This document shows positions 19,597-27,894 of a stretch of DNA of 64,000 bases, one piece after another. The translations under genes were made by a program, and so were the position numbers. This stretch comes from Panacagrimonas sp046594215 (GTDB taxonomy: Bacteria; Pseudomonadota; Gammaproteobacteria; Nevskiales; Nevskiaceae), in NCBI GenBank assembly GCA_046594215.1, contig JBKJPX010000008.1, positions 4,995-68,994 on the forward strand, in the 5' to 3' direction. The notes beneath the pieces are model-generated. The model worked only from the letters and a program-made list of their open reading frames with translations, made no database searches and was not told where the DNA came from. Position 1 is the stretch's first letter. Each line of letters starts with the position of its first letter.

Positions 19597-20489
19597 GAGG
19601 CTGCAACGCGGCAGGAAAGAGGTCGGCAATCGAGCAGCCGCCGCGCGTGGGCGAGCACTTCGTCGGGCGTGATGGAACGCATCGCCTCCATGCAATGCGC
19701 GCACTCGCCGACATGGACGCCGCAGGCCTGCTCGGCACCGCCGGTCAGGCAGACCTGGCCGTCGTAGCCCGTGACCAGCGCAGGCGTGTAACCGCCGTAC
19801 AGCACGACGGCGGGAGTGCCCATCGCCGCGGCCGCGTGGTGCAGTCCGCCCTCGGCGCCGATGTAGAGCTGCGAGGCCTTGAGCAACGGCAGCATCCCCC
19901 GGAACGTGGTGCGCGGCAGGCAGGGCAGGCCCGGCAGCACGGGGCGCTCGGAGCGGCCGACCTGGAAGACCTCGAGGTCCGCCGCCAGGCGCAGCGCGAC
20001 CTCGGCGTAGCGCTCGGTCGGCCACTGCTTTCCCGGTGAGGCCTCGGCCTTGATGCTGGGCTCGACGATCGCGAACCGACGCCCGCGCCACTGTTCGGCG
20101 ATGCGCAGCTCCGTCTCGTCGAGCGCCAGGGGCGCCGGTGTCGGCCGGTAGTCCAGACGGAAGACGTAGCGTCCGAGCCGCTCCACGAGTTTTCCAGAGC
20201 GCGCGGCGCCCGGCAGCCGGCTGAGCAAGGGTTCCTGCTGCCGCAACAGCCGCCGCATCGCTGCATGGTCGTGGTAGGGACGCACGCCGCGGTAGGAAAT
20301 CACCCAGGGCAGGTCGGCATCGGCGGCCAGGTCTTCGGCAGTCGCGATGAAGGACAGGCCCGCGCGCAGTTCCGGGTGATCGCAGCGCAGGCGCCGGCCG
20401 TCGCCGATCGCGACGCGGCGTCGTCGCGGGTCGCGCTGGTGGACGCGCCACGCGTCCCCGATCGCCATCAGTTCGTCGCCGTAGCCCAT
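19593..20489 (-). CDS. GT9-like glycosyltransferase
   Basis: A 298-residue protein related to GT9 enzymes by FAIVEPSIKAEASPGKQWP and the C-terminal YIGAEGGLHHAAAAMGTPAVV. Its N-terminus (MGYGDELMAIGDAW) is shorter than in classical heptosyltransferases. The C-terminal part holds a cysteine cluster (EQACGVHVGECAHCMEAM) that could bind metal or form disulfides; I do not recognise it as a GT9 feature. The gene starts 45 bases after the PAP2 gene and overlaps the next GT9 gene. Confidence 0.8.
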   Translation of the reverse strand: MGYGDELMAIGDAWRVHQRDPRRRRVAIGDGRRLRCDHPELRAGLSFIATAEDLAADADLPWVISYRGVRPYHDHAAMRRLLRQQEPLLSRLPGAARSGKLVERLGRYVFRLDYRPTPAPLALDETELRIAEQWRGRRFAIVEPSIKAEASPGKQWPTERYAEVALRLAADLEVFQVGRSERPVLPGLPCLPRTTFRGMLPLLKASQLYIGAEGGLHHAAAAMGTPAVVLYGGYTPALVTGYDGQVCLTGGAEQACGVHVGECAHCMEAMRSITPDEVLAHARRLLDCRPLSCRVAAS

Positions 20490-20534
20490 CTTCGTCGTCA
20501 GTACAGGATCCGGAGACGTGTCATCGGGCGCACG

Positions 20535-21344
20535 TCACCAGAAGCGCAGTTCGAACTGCACACCGGGCACGGGCCGGGCGGGGTTTGCGGTGTCCAGCAG
20601 CGCGGGGGCATCGTCCTCGTCAGGCGACGACACGCCGGCGAGCAGCAGCGCCGGCGCGAAGCGAAACTCCCCGGCCGCCGTCTGCACGTGATCGAGGTCA
20701 TGGTTGGAGGCGATGCCGATCGCCGCGCCGGCGATCACGTCGCGCCAGTAGTGGTTGTGGGACTCCACGCGCGTGTAACCGACCCAGGTCGCCGTCGCAT
20801 ACGCGGGAAGTCCCCAGGCCAGGCCATGTGTCTTGCGGATGTACTCGGCGCCCATGAAGGCAGCCGAGCTGTGACCCGACGGAAAGCCGTGACTGCCGCC
20901 GTTGGGCCGCCTGGCGTCGATCGAGTACTTGAGCGCGTAGGTCACGATCTCCGTGCGCGCGAGCGCGATGGCGACGTCCTGGGGCGCCGTGCGTCCGAGC
21001 CTCGGACCGGGCCAGTTCAGACCCGGGCTGGATCCGGCGGGGCCGTCTGCGAAGAGGGCAACGCCCGTCGAGGTGTCCGGGTCCGGCGGCAGCCACAGCG
21101 ACATGCCGAGCGCAGCCAGCGGCAGCGCGAACTGCAGCACGTTGCCGCTTTGCGTCCACCCCGGGTGCGGGTCCGAAAAGGCGAGGCACGGGGAGGACGC
21201 GCCGGCCAGCATCGCGACGCCGGCCACCGGGGCGAGGCGCGATCGTTTCGTGCTTGCCGGCGCGCACGCTGGGGCGGGAAGGCCCGCATTCGTACTTTCG
21301 TACGGGGTCGTGTTCAGCAGTGCGCGGCGCAAACACAGCAGCAT
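20535..21344 (-). CDS. PAP2-family phosphatase
   Basis: A 269-residue phosphatidic-acid-phosphatase-type protein with all three catalytic motifs: KX6RP as KYSIDARRP, PSGH as GFPSGHSS, and RX5HX3D as RVESHNHYWRD. N-terminal hydrophobic segments suggest secretion or membrane anchoring, with the active site facing the periplasm. In a glycan operon such enzymes commonly dephosphorylate lipid carriers or lipid A. Start chosen at ATG 21344; the frame is open to an ATG at 21395. Confidence 0.87.
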   Translation of the reverse strand: MLLCLRRALLNTTPYESTNAGLPAPACAPASTKRSRLAPVAGVAMLAGASSPCLAFSDPHPGWTQSGNVLQFALPLAALGMSLWLPPDPDTSTGVALFADGPAGSSPGLNWPGPRLGRTAPQDVAIALARTEIVTYALKYSIDARRPNGGSHGFPSGHSSAAFMGAEYIRKTHGLAWGLPAYATATWVGYTRVESHNHYWRDVIAGAAIGIASNHDLDHVQTAAGEFRFAPALLLAGVSSPDEDDAPALLDTANPARPVPGVQFELRFW

Positions 21345-21422
21345 GAAGATCTCGCAGGCAGAAGAGGGGAAATCAGGGGCCGCGCCGCGGCACATTCACG
21401 TCGCTCGCAGCGGGGTCGCGGC

Positions 21423-21761
21423 TCATGCGCGGCTCGTTGCCTGCAGCAGCACGATGCCGAAGATCGTCGACAGCAGGCCGGCGGCCTTGAGCCAGGGCAT
21501 GGACTCGCCGAACACGCACACGCCCACGACCGCGACCAGCGCGATGCCCACGCCGCTCCAGATTGCGTAGACAACGCTGATGTCGATGCGCTGGATCACC
21601 ATCGCCAGCAGCGCGAGCGCGATGCCGAACCCACCGATCACGCCGACCCAGGCCCAGGGCTGCTCGAAGCCGTTGGCCTGCTTGAGGCAGACCGTGCCCA
21701 CGAGTTCGCCGACGATGGCGATCGTCAGCAGGTACCAGGGATTGATCGTGGCCAGGGTCAA
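21423..21761 (-). CDS. Small multidrug resistance (SMR/EmrE-like) transporter
   Basis: A 112-residue four-helix membrane protein. The conserved proton/substrate-coupling glutamate lies in TM1 (AIVGELVGTVCLK), and VVYAIWSGVGIALVAVVG and the C-terminal LLSTIFGIVLLQ complete the fold. The start is a TTG at 21761 in a TTGA overlap with the upstream stop, which fits the family N-terminus. SMR relatives also include undecaprenyl-linked aminosugar flippases (ArnE/ArnF), so in this operon a lipid-linked-sugar role is possible, but the retained Glu favours proton-coupled export. Confidence 0.85.
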   Translation of the reverse strand: MTLATINPWYLLTIAIVGELVGTVCLKQANGFEQPWAWVGVIGGFGIALALLAMVIQRIDISVVYAIWSGVGIALVAVVGVCVFGESMPWLKAAGLLSTIFGIVLLQATSRA

Positions 21762-22732
21762 GCGCGCGCCCCGTGGCAGGTGCAGTTGCCGCGCCGGTAG
21801 AGACCCAGCTTGTGCAGCAGGCTGCGTGCTTCGGAAGGAACGCCGCCGGCCAGGATCTCCGGAACCGTGAGACCGAACACGGCCAGGCTGATCGAGGGTT
21901 CGAGCGACACCACCGCGTGCCAGGTACGGCGCGGGACGAACAGCGCATCGCCGCTCTCGACCCGTGCGTAGAGGCCGTGCGCCTTCGAGAAGCTCTCGGC
22001 CAGCAGCGGGTCGCGATCGATGCGCGTGATGTCGATGTCGCTGAGCGTGGCGCCCCAGTCGTACTTGCGCGACTTCGCCAGGTGCGGCGTCTGCGACGGG
22101 TCGAACATCAGGAATTCCTTGGTTCCGCTCACCATGCAGAACCAGTTGTTCGGAAAATCGTAGTGCAGGCCGGTGACGGTGTCGGCGGGCCCGATGAAGG
22201 TGTATTCCCAGGTCCATCGCCGGCCGGGCCAGAGCGCACGGATCGCGAAGTCGCGACGCAGCTCGGGAAAGGCCTTGAGGATGTCCCACTGCGCGAGGTA
22301 TGCGCGCCGCGGCTCGAAGCGATGGAAGTAGTCCCAGTCGAGGCGGAACGCTTCGCTGGACGTGCCCTGCGTGCGCGGCCGCAGCCCGAGCGCGTCGACG
22401 TCGCGCTTGGGTTCCTGGGCCAGCGCGCGCAGGTAGGGCGCGATGGGCTGGATCAGGGGCGACGCCGTGCGGCCTTGCTCGACCAGGCCGTTCTGGAAAC
22501 TGGTGACGACCTCGGAGCCGTCCTTGTTCCGCAGTCCGGCAAGGTGTTCGAAGGTCCAGTTCTTGGATGCCGGCCACTCGGCCAGCGCGCCCTTGACCAG
22601 CAGCGGCCGCTCGCGCGGACGAAACCCACCGCTGCGCGCAAGGCCCGCGGCTGAAACCGTGTCGACCTTGGCGAACAGCGGCCCGGCGAACGTCGCTGGC
22701 GCGCGCACGAAGGTCGGGGCATGCGGGATCAC
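21758..22732 (-). CDS. Cupin-like (JmjC/Cupin_8) protein, putative Fe(II)/2OG dioxygenase
   Basis: A 324-residue cupin_8/JmjC-like protein. The metal facial triad is visible as HYD in GLHYDFPNNWF and a later His in RRTWHAVVSLE. It also has RPLLVKGALAEWP at the start and FLMFDPSQ, both common in this family. The GTG start at 22732 overlaps the reductase stop (GTGA). Related enzymes hydroxylate proteins, lipids or small molecules; here it sits between an acyl-reductase-like gene and a transporter, so a lipid or glycolipid substrate is plausible. Confidence 0.78.
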   Translation of the reverse strand: MIPHAPTFVRAPATFAGPLFAKVDTVSAAGLARSGGFRPRERPLLVKGALAEWPASKNWTFEHLAGLRNKDGSEVVTSFQNGLVEQGRTASPLIQPIAPYLRALAQEPKRDVDALGLRPRTQGTSSEAFRLDWDYFHRFEPRRAYLAQWDILKAFPELRRDFAIRALWPGRRWTWEYTFIGPADTVTGLHYDFPNNWFCMVSGTKEFLMFDPSQTPHLAKSRKYDWGATLSDIDITRIDRDPLLAESFSKAHGLYARVESGDALFVPRRTWHAVVSLEPSISLAVFGLTVPEILAGGVPSEARSLLHKLGLYRRGNCTCHGARA

Positions 22733-23847
22733 TTGAAATCCTCCAGCATCATGTCGCGCAGCGGGATGCCGTTCGAGGTTTCGACGCAGCGCTGGATGTA
22801 GCTGCTCAGCGACGGCGACACCGCGCAACCTTCGGCGAGCACGCGCGAGTTGTCGAACGTGAAGTTGAGCACCGCGAAGCTGCCGTACAGGCGCATCGCC
22901 CGCGCCACGAGCCGGCGGTTGCAGTCGCCGAGGCGTTCGCGGAATTGCGAGGCCAGGCCGCCGAGATCGCCGACCTTGAGCTGCCGGTACCGCGGCGCCA
23001 TCGGCTCGCTGTGCATCGCGCGCGAGTACGCCTTGTCGATGTCGGCGATGGTGTCGCTGGCCTGCGCACCGGCGGAGATGTGGTAGAGGTCCCAGCGCAG
23101 CTCCTTGGCCAGGAGCAGACGCGTCAGCACCTCCGCGCAGTAGTCCACCGGCACCACGTCGATGCGCTCGTCGAGCGCGCAGGTGAACTGCTCGAGGGCG
23201 TACACCATGCGGAACACCCAGAAGATGCTCGCCGACGGCGTGCAGCCGTAGCGCGTGTGGCCCACCACGATCGAGGGTCGCGCCACCACCAGCGGCAGCG
23301 TCGGCAGATCGCGGTGCATGCGCCGCTCGATCTCCGCTTTGGAGGCGGTGTAGGGAACCAGGTGCTCCTCGTCGCCGGGGGTGAACCAGGACTCCGCAAC
23401 CGGCGAGACCGCGTTGGGGCCGCAGGCCATCGCGGTGCCCACGTGCAGGAAGCGTTGCAGGCCCGGCACCTCGGACATGCGCTTCGCGAAGCGGAACGTG
23501 CCCTCCACGTTCACCGGCCAGATGCCCGGGTGGTTGGCAAACGAGGCGATCGCGGCACAGTTGAGGACGTGCGTGACCGCGTCCAGGCGCGTGTCGCCGG
23601 AGAAGGCGTCGACGTCGGCCAGGTCGCCGGCGATCACCTGTCGTTCGTGCAGGCTGGCCAACAGCTCGGGCGAGACGCCGAAGCGCGCCAGGGAACGGCG
23701 CGCGCGCTCCAGCCCGGAGGCGTCGTCATCGGCGCGTACGAGGAAGAGCAGGCGATGCCCGTCACCGGCCTGGATCATTTGCGCGGCCGTGCAGCCGCCG
23801 AGGAATCCGGTGACGCCGGTGATGAGTATGCTGGGGAGGGATTTCAT
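22729..23847 (-). CDS. Extended SDR, fatty-acyl/thioester reductase-like (NAD_binding_4)
   Basis: A 372-residue extended SDR. The Rossmann motif is ILITGVTGFLGG near residue 10, the catalytic YTASK lies mid-protein, and VVARPSIVVGHTRYG resembles the male-sterility/thioester-reductase branch. Such enzymes reduce acyl thioesters or modify NDP-sugars. It is the first gene of the minus-strand glycan operon. No good ribosome site precedes ATG 23847, and the frame continues upstream, so the start is uncertain. Its start is only 11 bases from the divergent mipA-like start. Confidence 0.78.
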   Translation of the reverse strand: MKSLPSILITGVTGFLGGCTAAQMIQAGDGHRLLFLVRADDDASGLERARRSLARFGVSPELLASLHERQVIAGDLADVDAFSGDTRLDAVTHVLNCAAIASFANHPGIWPVNVEGTFRFAKRMSEVPGLQRFLHVGTAMACGPNAVSPVAESWFTPGDEEHLVPYTASKAEIERRMHRDLPTLPLVVARPSIVVGHTRYGCTPSASIFWVFRMVYALEQFTCALDERIDVVPVDYCAEVLTRLLLAKELRWDLYHISAGAQASDTIADIDKAYSRAMHSEPMAPRYRQLKVGDLGGLASQFRERLGDCNRRLVARAMRLYGSFAVLNFTFDNSRVLAEGCAVSPSLSSYIQRCVETSNGIPLRDMMLEDFK

Positions 23848-23858
23848 GGAAGCTCGAG

Positions 23859-24707
23859 ATGGGTCGATCAGGCGCAAAGATTTCTTGCTGGAGGTGTTGC
23901 GCCGCGTTCGCGGTTGTCGTCGCCGCGCCGCGCTGCGTGGATGCCGCGCAGACCGTGGCGCCGCTCGCGGAATGGCAGTACTCGGGCGGGGTGTTGCTGG
24001 ATCGTATGGACCAGCCCGAGGTCCCACAGTGGAGCGTGCAGGTCGGTGGCGGTGTCATGGCCGGACCGCGCTACGAGGGCTCCGGGCGAACCAGCCTCGA
24101 GCTCGATCCGCTGATCGAGGTGCGTTACCGCGATCTCGCCTTCGCCTCGCTCGGCGAAGGCGTGGGCGTCAACCTCTTCTCGACCCGGCGCAGCCGGGCG
24201 GGTGTCGCCATCACCGCCGACCTGGGACGCAAGGACAGCGACGATCGGCGACTGCGCGGGCTCGGCGACGTGAACGCTGCGCCCGAGCTCAAGCTGTTCG
24301 CCGAGACGATCCTGTTCCCGGTGACCCTGCGCGTCGATGTGCGTCGTGGCCTGGGCGGTCACGACGGATGGATCGGAGACCTGAGCGCCTACGTGCCGGT
24401 GCTGGCCACCGAGCATGCCGCGGTGCTCGTCGGTCCTTCGGTGACCGTCGCGAATCGTCGCTGGATGCGCGCCTACTTCGGTGTCGACGGCGAACAATCC
24501 GCCGACTCCGGCCTGGCGCCCTACGCACCCGACGGCGGCTTCGCCAGTGCAAGCCTCGGCGTCACGGCGGCCTGGGCCTTTTCCACGCACTGGTTCGTGG
24601 AACTGCTCGGTGCGTCGCGCTACGCCTTCGACCCGATCGCGCACAGCCCGATCACGCGCCAGCGCAACCAGCTGCTGGCCGCGCTCTACCTGGGCTACGA
24701 CTTCTGA
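23859..24707 (+). CDS. MipA/OmpV-family outer-membrane protein
   Basis: A 282-residue predicted beta-barrel with an N-terminal export signal ending near CVDA-AQ. It contains WSVQVGGGVMAGPRYEGS and LDPLIEVRYRD, typical of MipA/OmpV proteins, and ends in an aromatic residue (LGYDF), the signal for outer-membrane insertion. MipA scaffolds peptidoglycan enzymes in E. coli; most relatives are less defined and some respond to envelope stress. It diverges from the glycan operon. Confidence 0.85.
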   Translation: MGRSGAKISCWRCCAAFAVVVAAPRCVDAAQTVAPLAEWQYSGGVLLDRMDQPEVPQWSVQVGGGVMAGPRYEGSGRTSLELDPLIEVRYRDLAFASLGEGVGVNLFSTRRSRAGVAITADLGRKDSDDRRLRGLGDVNAAPELKLFAETILFPVTLRVDVRRGLGGHDGWIGDLSAYVPVLATEHAAVLVGPSVTVANRRWMRAYFGVDGEQSADSGLAPYAPDGGFASASLGVTAAWAFSTHWFVELLGASRYAFDPIAHSPITRQRNQLLAALYLGYDF

Positions 24708-24740
24708 AGAGGAGGGCGTGTTCATCGCTTGGTCGGTGCC

Positions 24741-25922
24741 TCAGCGGCCCGGCGCGGTGACATGGCCCGGCAGGTCCAGCGGCTCGGGACGCGTCGCGGA
24801 CGTGCGCAGCCAGGTGGCGATCGCGTCAGCGCCGGTGATCGCGGAGGACACGTTGGTGGGGACGCCGAAGGTCTCGGCGATATACGCCTGCTGCCGCGCG
24901 CGGTAGTCGCCGTGACCCGCGATGGCCTCGGCGATCCGGTCTTCGAGCCCGTCTACCGATTCGATCACCGGCCCGAGCGTCCAGCTGCGGTACGCGCAAT
25001 CCTTTTTCCAGTCCACGCGGCGCGGATTGAGGAACAGGCAGGGTCGCGGCCGCGAGACGAACTCCGCGGCCTGGCTGCTGACGTCGCCCAGGTACAGGTT
25101 GGCGCCCATCGTGTACGTCGCGTCGAGGCTGCAGTCACTGCCCAGGTCGATGTGCACGTTGTCGCGCCGTGCGAGGTCTTCGAGCCACGTGAGCCGGGTG
25201 GGCATGCGGCGACCGAACAGCCGGATGTGCGGGGCGAACACCAGGTTGTAGCGGGAGCTGTTGGCGAGCGTCTCGAGCACCTGGCGTCCCACGCGCGGCC
25301 AGGACGACAGGTTCTGGCGGAAGTGCGGGTTGTAGAGAACGGTCGGGCGGTCGTTGTCGAACAGCGGGCGCGTGGTCTCGCAAGCCCGCGCGCGCAGCCA
25401 GTCGAACTTCGGATAGATGCCGGTGGCGTAGGCGCCGGGCCGGATCAGGCCCTTGTCCAGCAGGCGCTGCTCGATCTTGGCGCCCGACATCAGCACGAAG
25501 TCGAAGCCGCGCACGCGCGACGAGAAGCCCGACTCCCGATCGCCTGCGCCGTGTCGCGTCCAGATCAGCCGCGTCGACGGCAGGCCCAGCCTGCGCAGGA
25601 ACAGCGTGGTCTGCTCGGGCGTCACCACCGCGTCGAAGCCGGCGAAGAAGGCGCGGTTGTGCAGCAGGGTGAGCTGCTTCCAGTGCGCCTCGCCGGTGGC
25701 CCCACGCCAGCGGTCGAAGGGGTGGATCGCCAGCCGGTGAATGCGCAGCGGCGCGTTCGGCAGGTAGCTCGCCAGGATCTCCCTGACGACGCGCTCCTGC
25801 GCGTCCGACACCGTTGCCAGCGTGATCTCGAAGGAAGGATTGCGCGCCGCCAGCTCCGCGGCGATCGGCAGCGCGTGCGGTACCTGGTACAGGTGCGCGA
25901 TGAAGGGGAAGACGATCCTCAT
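24741..25922 (-). CDS. CDP-glycerol glycerophosphotransferase-like protein
   Basis: A 393-residue GT-B-type protein. IWTRHGAGDRES, VLYNPHFRQ and especially GDVSSQAAEFVSRPRPCLFLN resemble the TagB/TagF C-terminal domain that binds CDP-glycerol. In Gram-negative bacteria such proteins can add glycerol- or ribitol-phosphate, or other phospho-sugars, to capsule or LPS. It is downstream of and convergent with the mipA-like gene, with only 33 bases between them. The donor is not certain. Confidence 0.72.
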   Translation of the reverse strand: MRIVFPFIAHLYQVPHALPIAAELAARNPSFEITLATVSDAQERVVREILASYLPNAPLRIHRLAIHPFDRWRGATGEAHWKQLTLLHNRAFFAGFDAVVTPEQTTLFLRRLGLPSTRLIWTRHGAGDRESGFSSRVRGFDFVLMSGAKIEQRLLDKGLIRPGAYATGIYPKFDWLRARACETTRPLFDNDRPTVLYNPHFRQNLSSWPRVGRQVLETLANSSRYNLVFAPHIRLFGRRMPTRLTWLEDLARRDNVHIDLGSDCSLDATYTMGANLYLGDVSSQAAEFVSRPRPCLFLNPRRVDWKKDCAYRSWTLGPVIESVDGLEDRIAEAIAGHGDYRARQQAYIAETFGVPTNVSSAITGADAIATWLRTSATRPEPLDLPGHVTAPGR

Positions 25923-26106
25923 CGTCGCAGCGCTCCGCCCCGCACGCGGCGACGGTCCGCGACGTCAGCTTCGTTGGGTGTTCGCGCTTTGTCTCGGACT
26001 GAGCCACAGGCGGATGCGAGGTGGAGCGGCGGCGGGTTCATGCCTGCACCGATGCAAGTCCCTCCCCGCAGCGTCGGCGCCGATTGTCAATTGAATCAAG
26101 CCAATG

Positions 26107-26120
26107 AATGCGCGCGCATT
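26107..26120. repeat. 14-bp perfect palindrome AATGCGCGCGCATT
   Basis: A perfect palindrome in the 286-base gap between the PstS-like gene and the CDP-glycerol-like gene. It could be a protein-binding site or a cruciform. There is no T-tract, so it is not an intrinsic terminator. No other clear structure was seen in this gap. Confidence 0.35.
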
Positions 26121-26208
26121 ACGCCGGTCTCAAACGAAAATCCCACGCGGCACGGTTGCTGCGCGCCAGTGCGCAGCACTGCAAGAATTGTCGACGAACG
26201 CTGCAGGC

Positions 26209-26694
26209 TCAGCGGAGCGGTGCCGGGCAACCGGGCACCGGGCCGGCCGGCTGCAGGTGACCCTCGGCATCGATCAACAGCACCACTCGCAGCGCCGGAT
26301 CGGACAGGCAGGCCGCGACATAACCGATCGCGTGCGGGGTCTGCGCCACGAAGCGGATCATCGCTGCCTCCGATTCGACGACGTGCGGCGGCAGGACGCC
26401 CTGGTAGTACATCTGGTTCCAATAGTCGTCCATGGCCTCGGGTGTCAGCCGCAGCACCGCGCGCGAGAAGCGCCGCCGGATCGGGGAATCGGCCGGCAGG
26501 TTGATCGGCTGCAGGCGCGCGTCGTCGTCGTACAGTTTCTTGCGCTTGAAGATCAGCGACAGTTCGGTTGCGTCCGGCACATGTCCGGCGTTCGCCGGCA
26601 CGACCACCGCGATCCACGGTTCGGCGGCCGGGGCCGGTGCAGGCCTCGCCAGCAGCAGCACCAGCGCCGGCAGGAGCAGGACGCGCAGGCGCAT
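26209..26694 (-). CDS. Small PstS-like periplasmic protein
   Basis: A 161-residue secreted protein with a signal peptide (VLLLPALVLLLARPAPAPAA-EP). The mature part resembles a single lobe of PstS-type binding proteins: WIAVVVPANAGH at the start, ELSLIFKRKKLYDDDARLQPINLP, and HAIGYVAA near the end, which recalls the phosphate-site strand. It is far shorter than full PstS (about 320 residues) and there are no pstCAB genes nearby. Its ATG shares a base with the porin stop (TGATG). Confidence 0.75.
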   Translation of the reverse strand: MRLRVLLLPALVLLLARPAPAPAAEPWIAVVVPANAGHVPDATELSLIFKRKKLYDDDARLQPINLPADSPIRRRFSRAVLRLTPEAMDDYWNQMYYQGVLPPHVVESEAAMIRFVAQTPHAIGYVAACLSDPALRVVLLIDAEGHLQPAGPVPGCPAPLR

Positions 26695-27770
26695 CAGAAC
26701 AACACGGCGATCGAGGCGCGGAATCCCGCCGGGACCTGCGGCCCGTTCTCGGTGGCGACGCTGTACTCCCCCTTGATGATCACCGCCGGCATCGGCCGGA
26801 ACGCGGCGCCCGCGAGGTAGAGGTTCAGCGGCTCGTCGGCATCCTGCGGATAGAAGCGTTCGTAGCGGCCCACGGCGTACCAGCGCTCCGACAGCGGCGC
26901 CACGAGCTGGACGTAGAGACCCTGTTCGTCCTGGGAGTCGTGGTTGTGCTTGAGCGTGCGGAAGTCGTACTCGCCCGAGAGCTGCCAGCGCTGCCAGGTC
27001 CACGCGAAGTCTGCGCCGCGCAGTTCCTTGCGCACGTCGCTATCCGATTCCTGCTCGAAGCTCGCATAGGAGACGCCGACCTGCAGGTGCGGCGCCACCG
27101 TGGCGGAGAGGCGCCCGCCGACGGCTTCCTTGAACGTGTCGACCTCGTGGTTGCGGAAGATCTCGTCGCCGGTCGATCCGTAGATGCTGTACTCGATGCC
27201 ATCCGGCAGCCAGGGGATCGTCCCGTAGATCATCAGGCCGGTGGCGTTGGTCGGGAACGTCGCCTCGGTGATCAGCGGCCGCGACGTGGTCCACGTCAGC
27301 GGTGCGGCGTGGTTGAGGTTCCAGCGCCCGACCGGCGTCAGGAACTTTCCGAGTCGCACCTTGAACGTGTCGAGCCAGGAGTAGTCGAAGTAAAGACGTT
27401 CCGACACCACGTGCGCGTCGTCGGTGGTCGAGTGGCCGTGCGCGAGCTGGAACGGTTTCTCGAGATCCGCCTCGGTGAAGAAATGCAGCCGTGCCCCGTT
27501 GTCCCACCACAGGAATCCGCTCAGGTGATCCACCGCGAGCGAGGTCGGCTGGTCGCGGTCGAGATCCTTGAATGACAGCTCGCCGTAGCCGCCGAGCGTG
27601 AAGCCGGTCTCGCCCAGGTGCAGGCCGTGTCCGAGTTCGTAGTGTTCCGCCAGCGGATCCTGGCCTATCGAAGGCGGCGAGGCCGCGTTCGCCGGCCGGG
27701 CGGTGATACCGGCCCCGACTGCGAGGACCGGCACGAAAGCGGCGAGGATCCGTCGGAGCATCCGTTTCAT
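26694..27770 (-). CDS. Porin-like outer-membrane beta-barrel protein
   Basis: A 358-residue protein with a signal peptide (LAAFVPVLAVGAGITARPANA-AS), alternating amphipathic strands such as FTLGGYGELSFKDL and a C-terminal Phe (RASIAVLF). The conserved FKVRLGKFLTPVGRWNLNHA is like stretches in phosphate-selective and related porins. It is expressed with the PstS-like gene and divergently from the two-component genes 124 bases away, so the pair probably responds to that system. Its ligand is unknown. Confidence 0.8.
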   Translation of the reverse strand: MKRMLRRILAAFVPVLAVGAGITARPANAASPPSIGQDPLAEHYELGHGLHLGETGFTLGGYGELSFKDLDRDQPTSLAVDHLSGFLWWDNGARLHFFTEADLEKPFQLAHGHSTTDDAHVVSERLYFDYSWLDTFKVRLGKFLTPVGRWNLNHAAPLTWTTSRPLITEATFPTNATGLMIYGTIPWLPDGIEYSIYGSTGDEIFRNHEVDTFKEAVGGRLSATVAPHLQVGVSYASFEQESDSDVRKELRGADFAWTWQRWQLSGEYDFRTLKHNHDSQDEQGLYVQLVAPLSERWYAVGRYERFYPQDADEPLNLYLAGAAFRPMPAVIIKGEYSVATENGPQVPAGFRASIAVLF

Positions 27771-27894
27771 GGTGTGGCTTCCACGACGTGTGCGGAAAAG
27801 AACCCGGCGCGCACGGTAGCGTTACGGCGACAGCGCCGCCAGCCGCTTTCGTTGGCTTTCCGTTAATCGAAAAACCTTTGCGGATAATCGCGCC

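Noticed and set aside
27791..27806. Minus-strand GG-N10-GC match upstream of the porin as a sigma-54 promoter
   Set aside because: Only the GG and GCA positions match, and the leader would be about ten bases, too short to contain the ribosome site.
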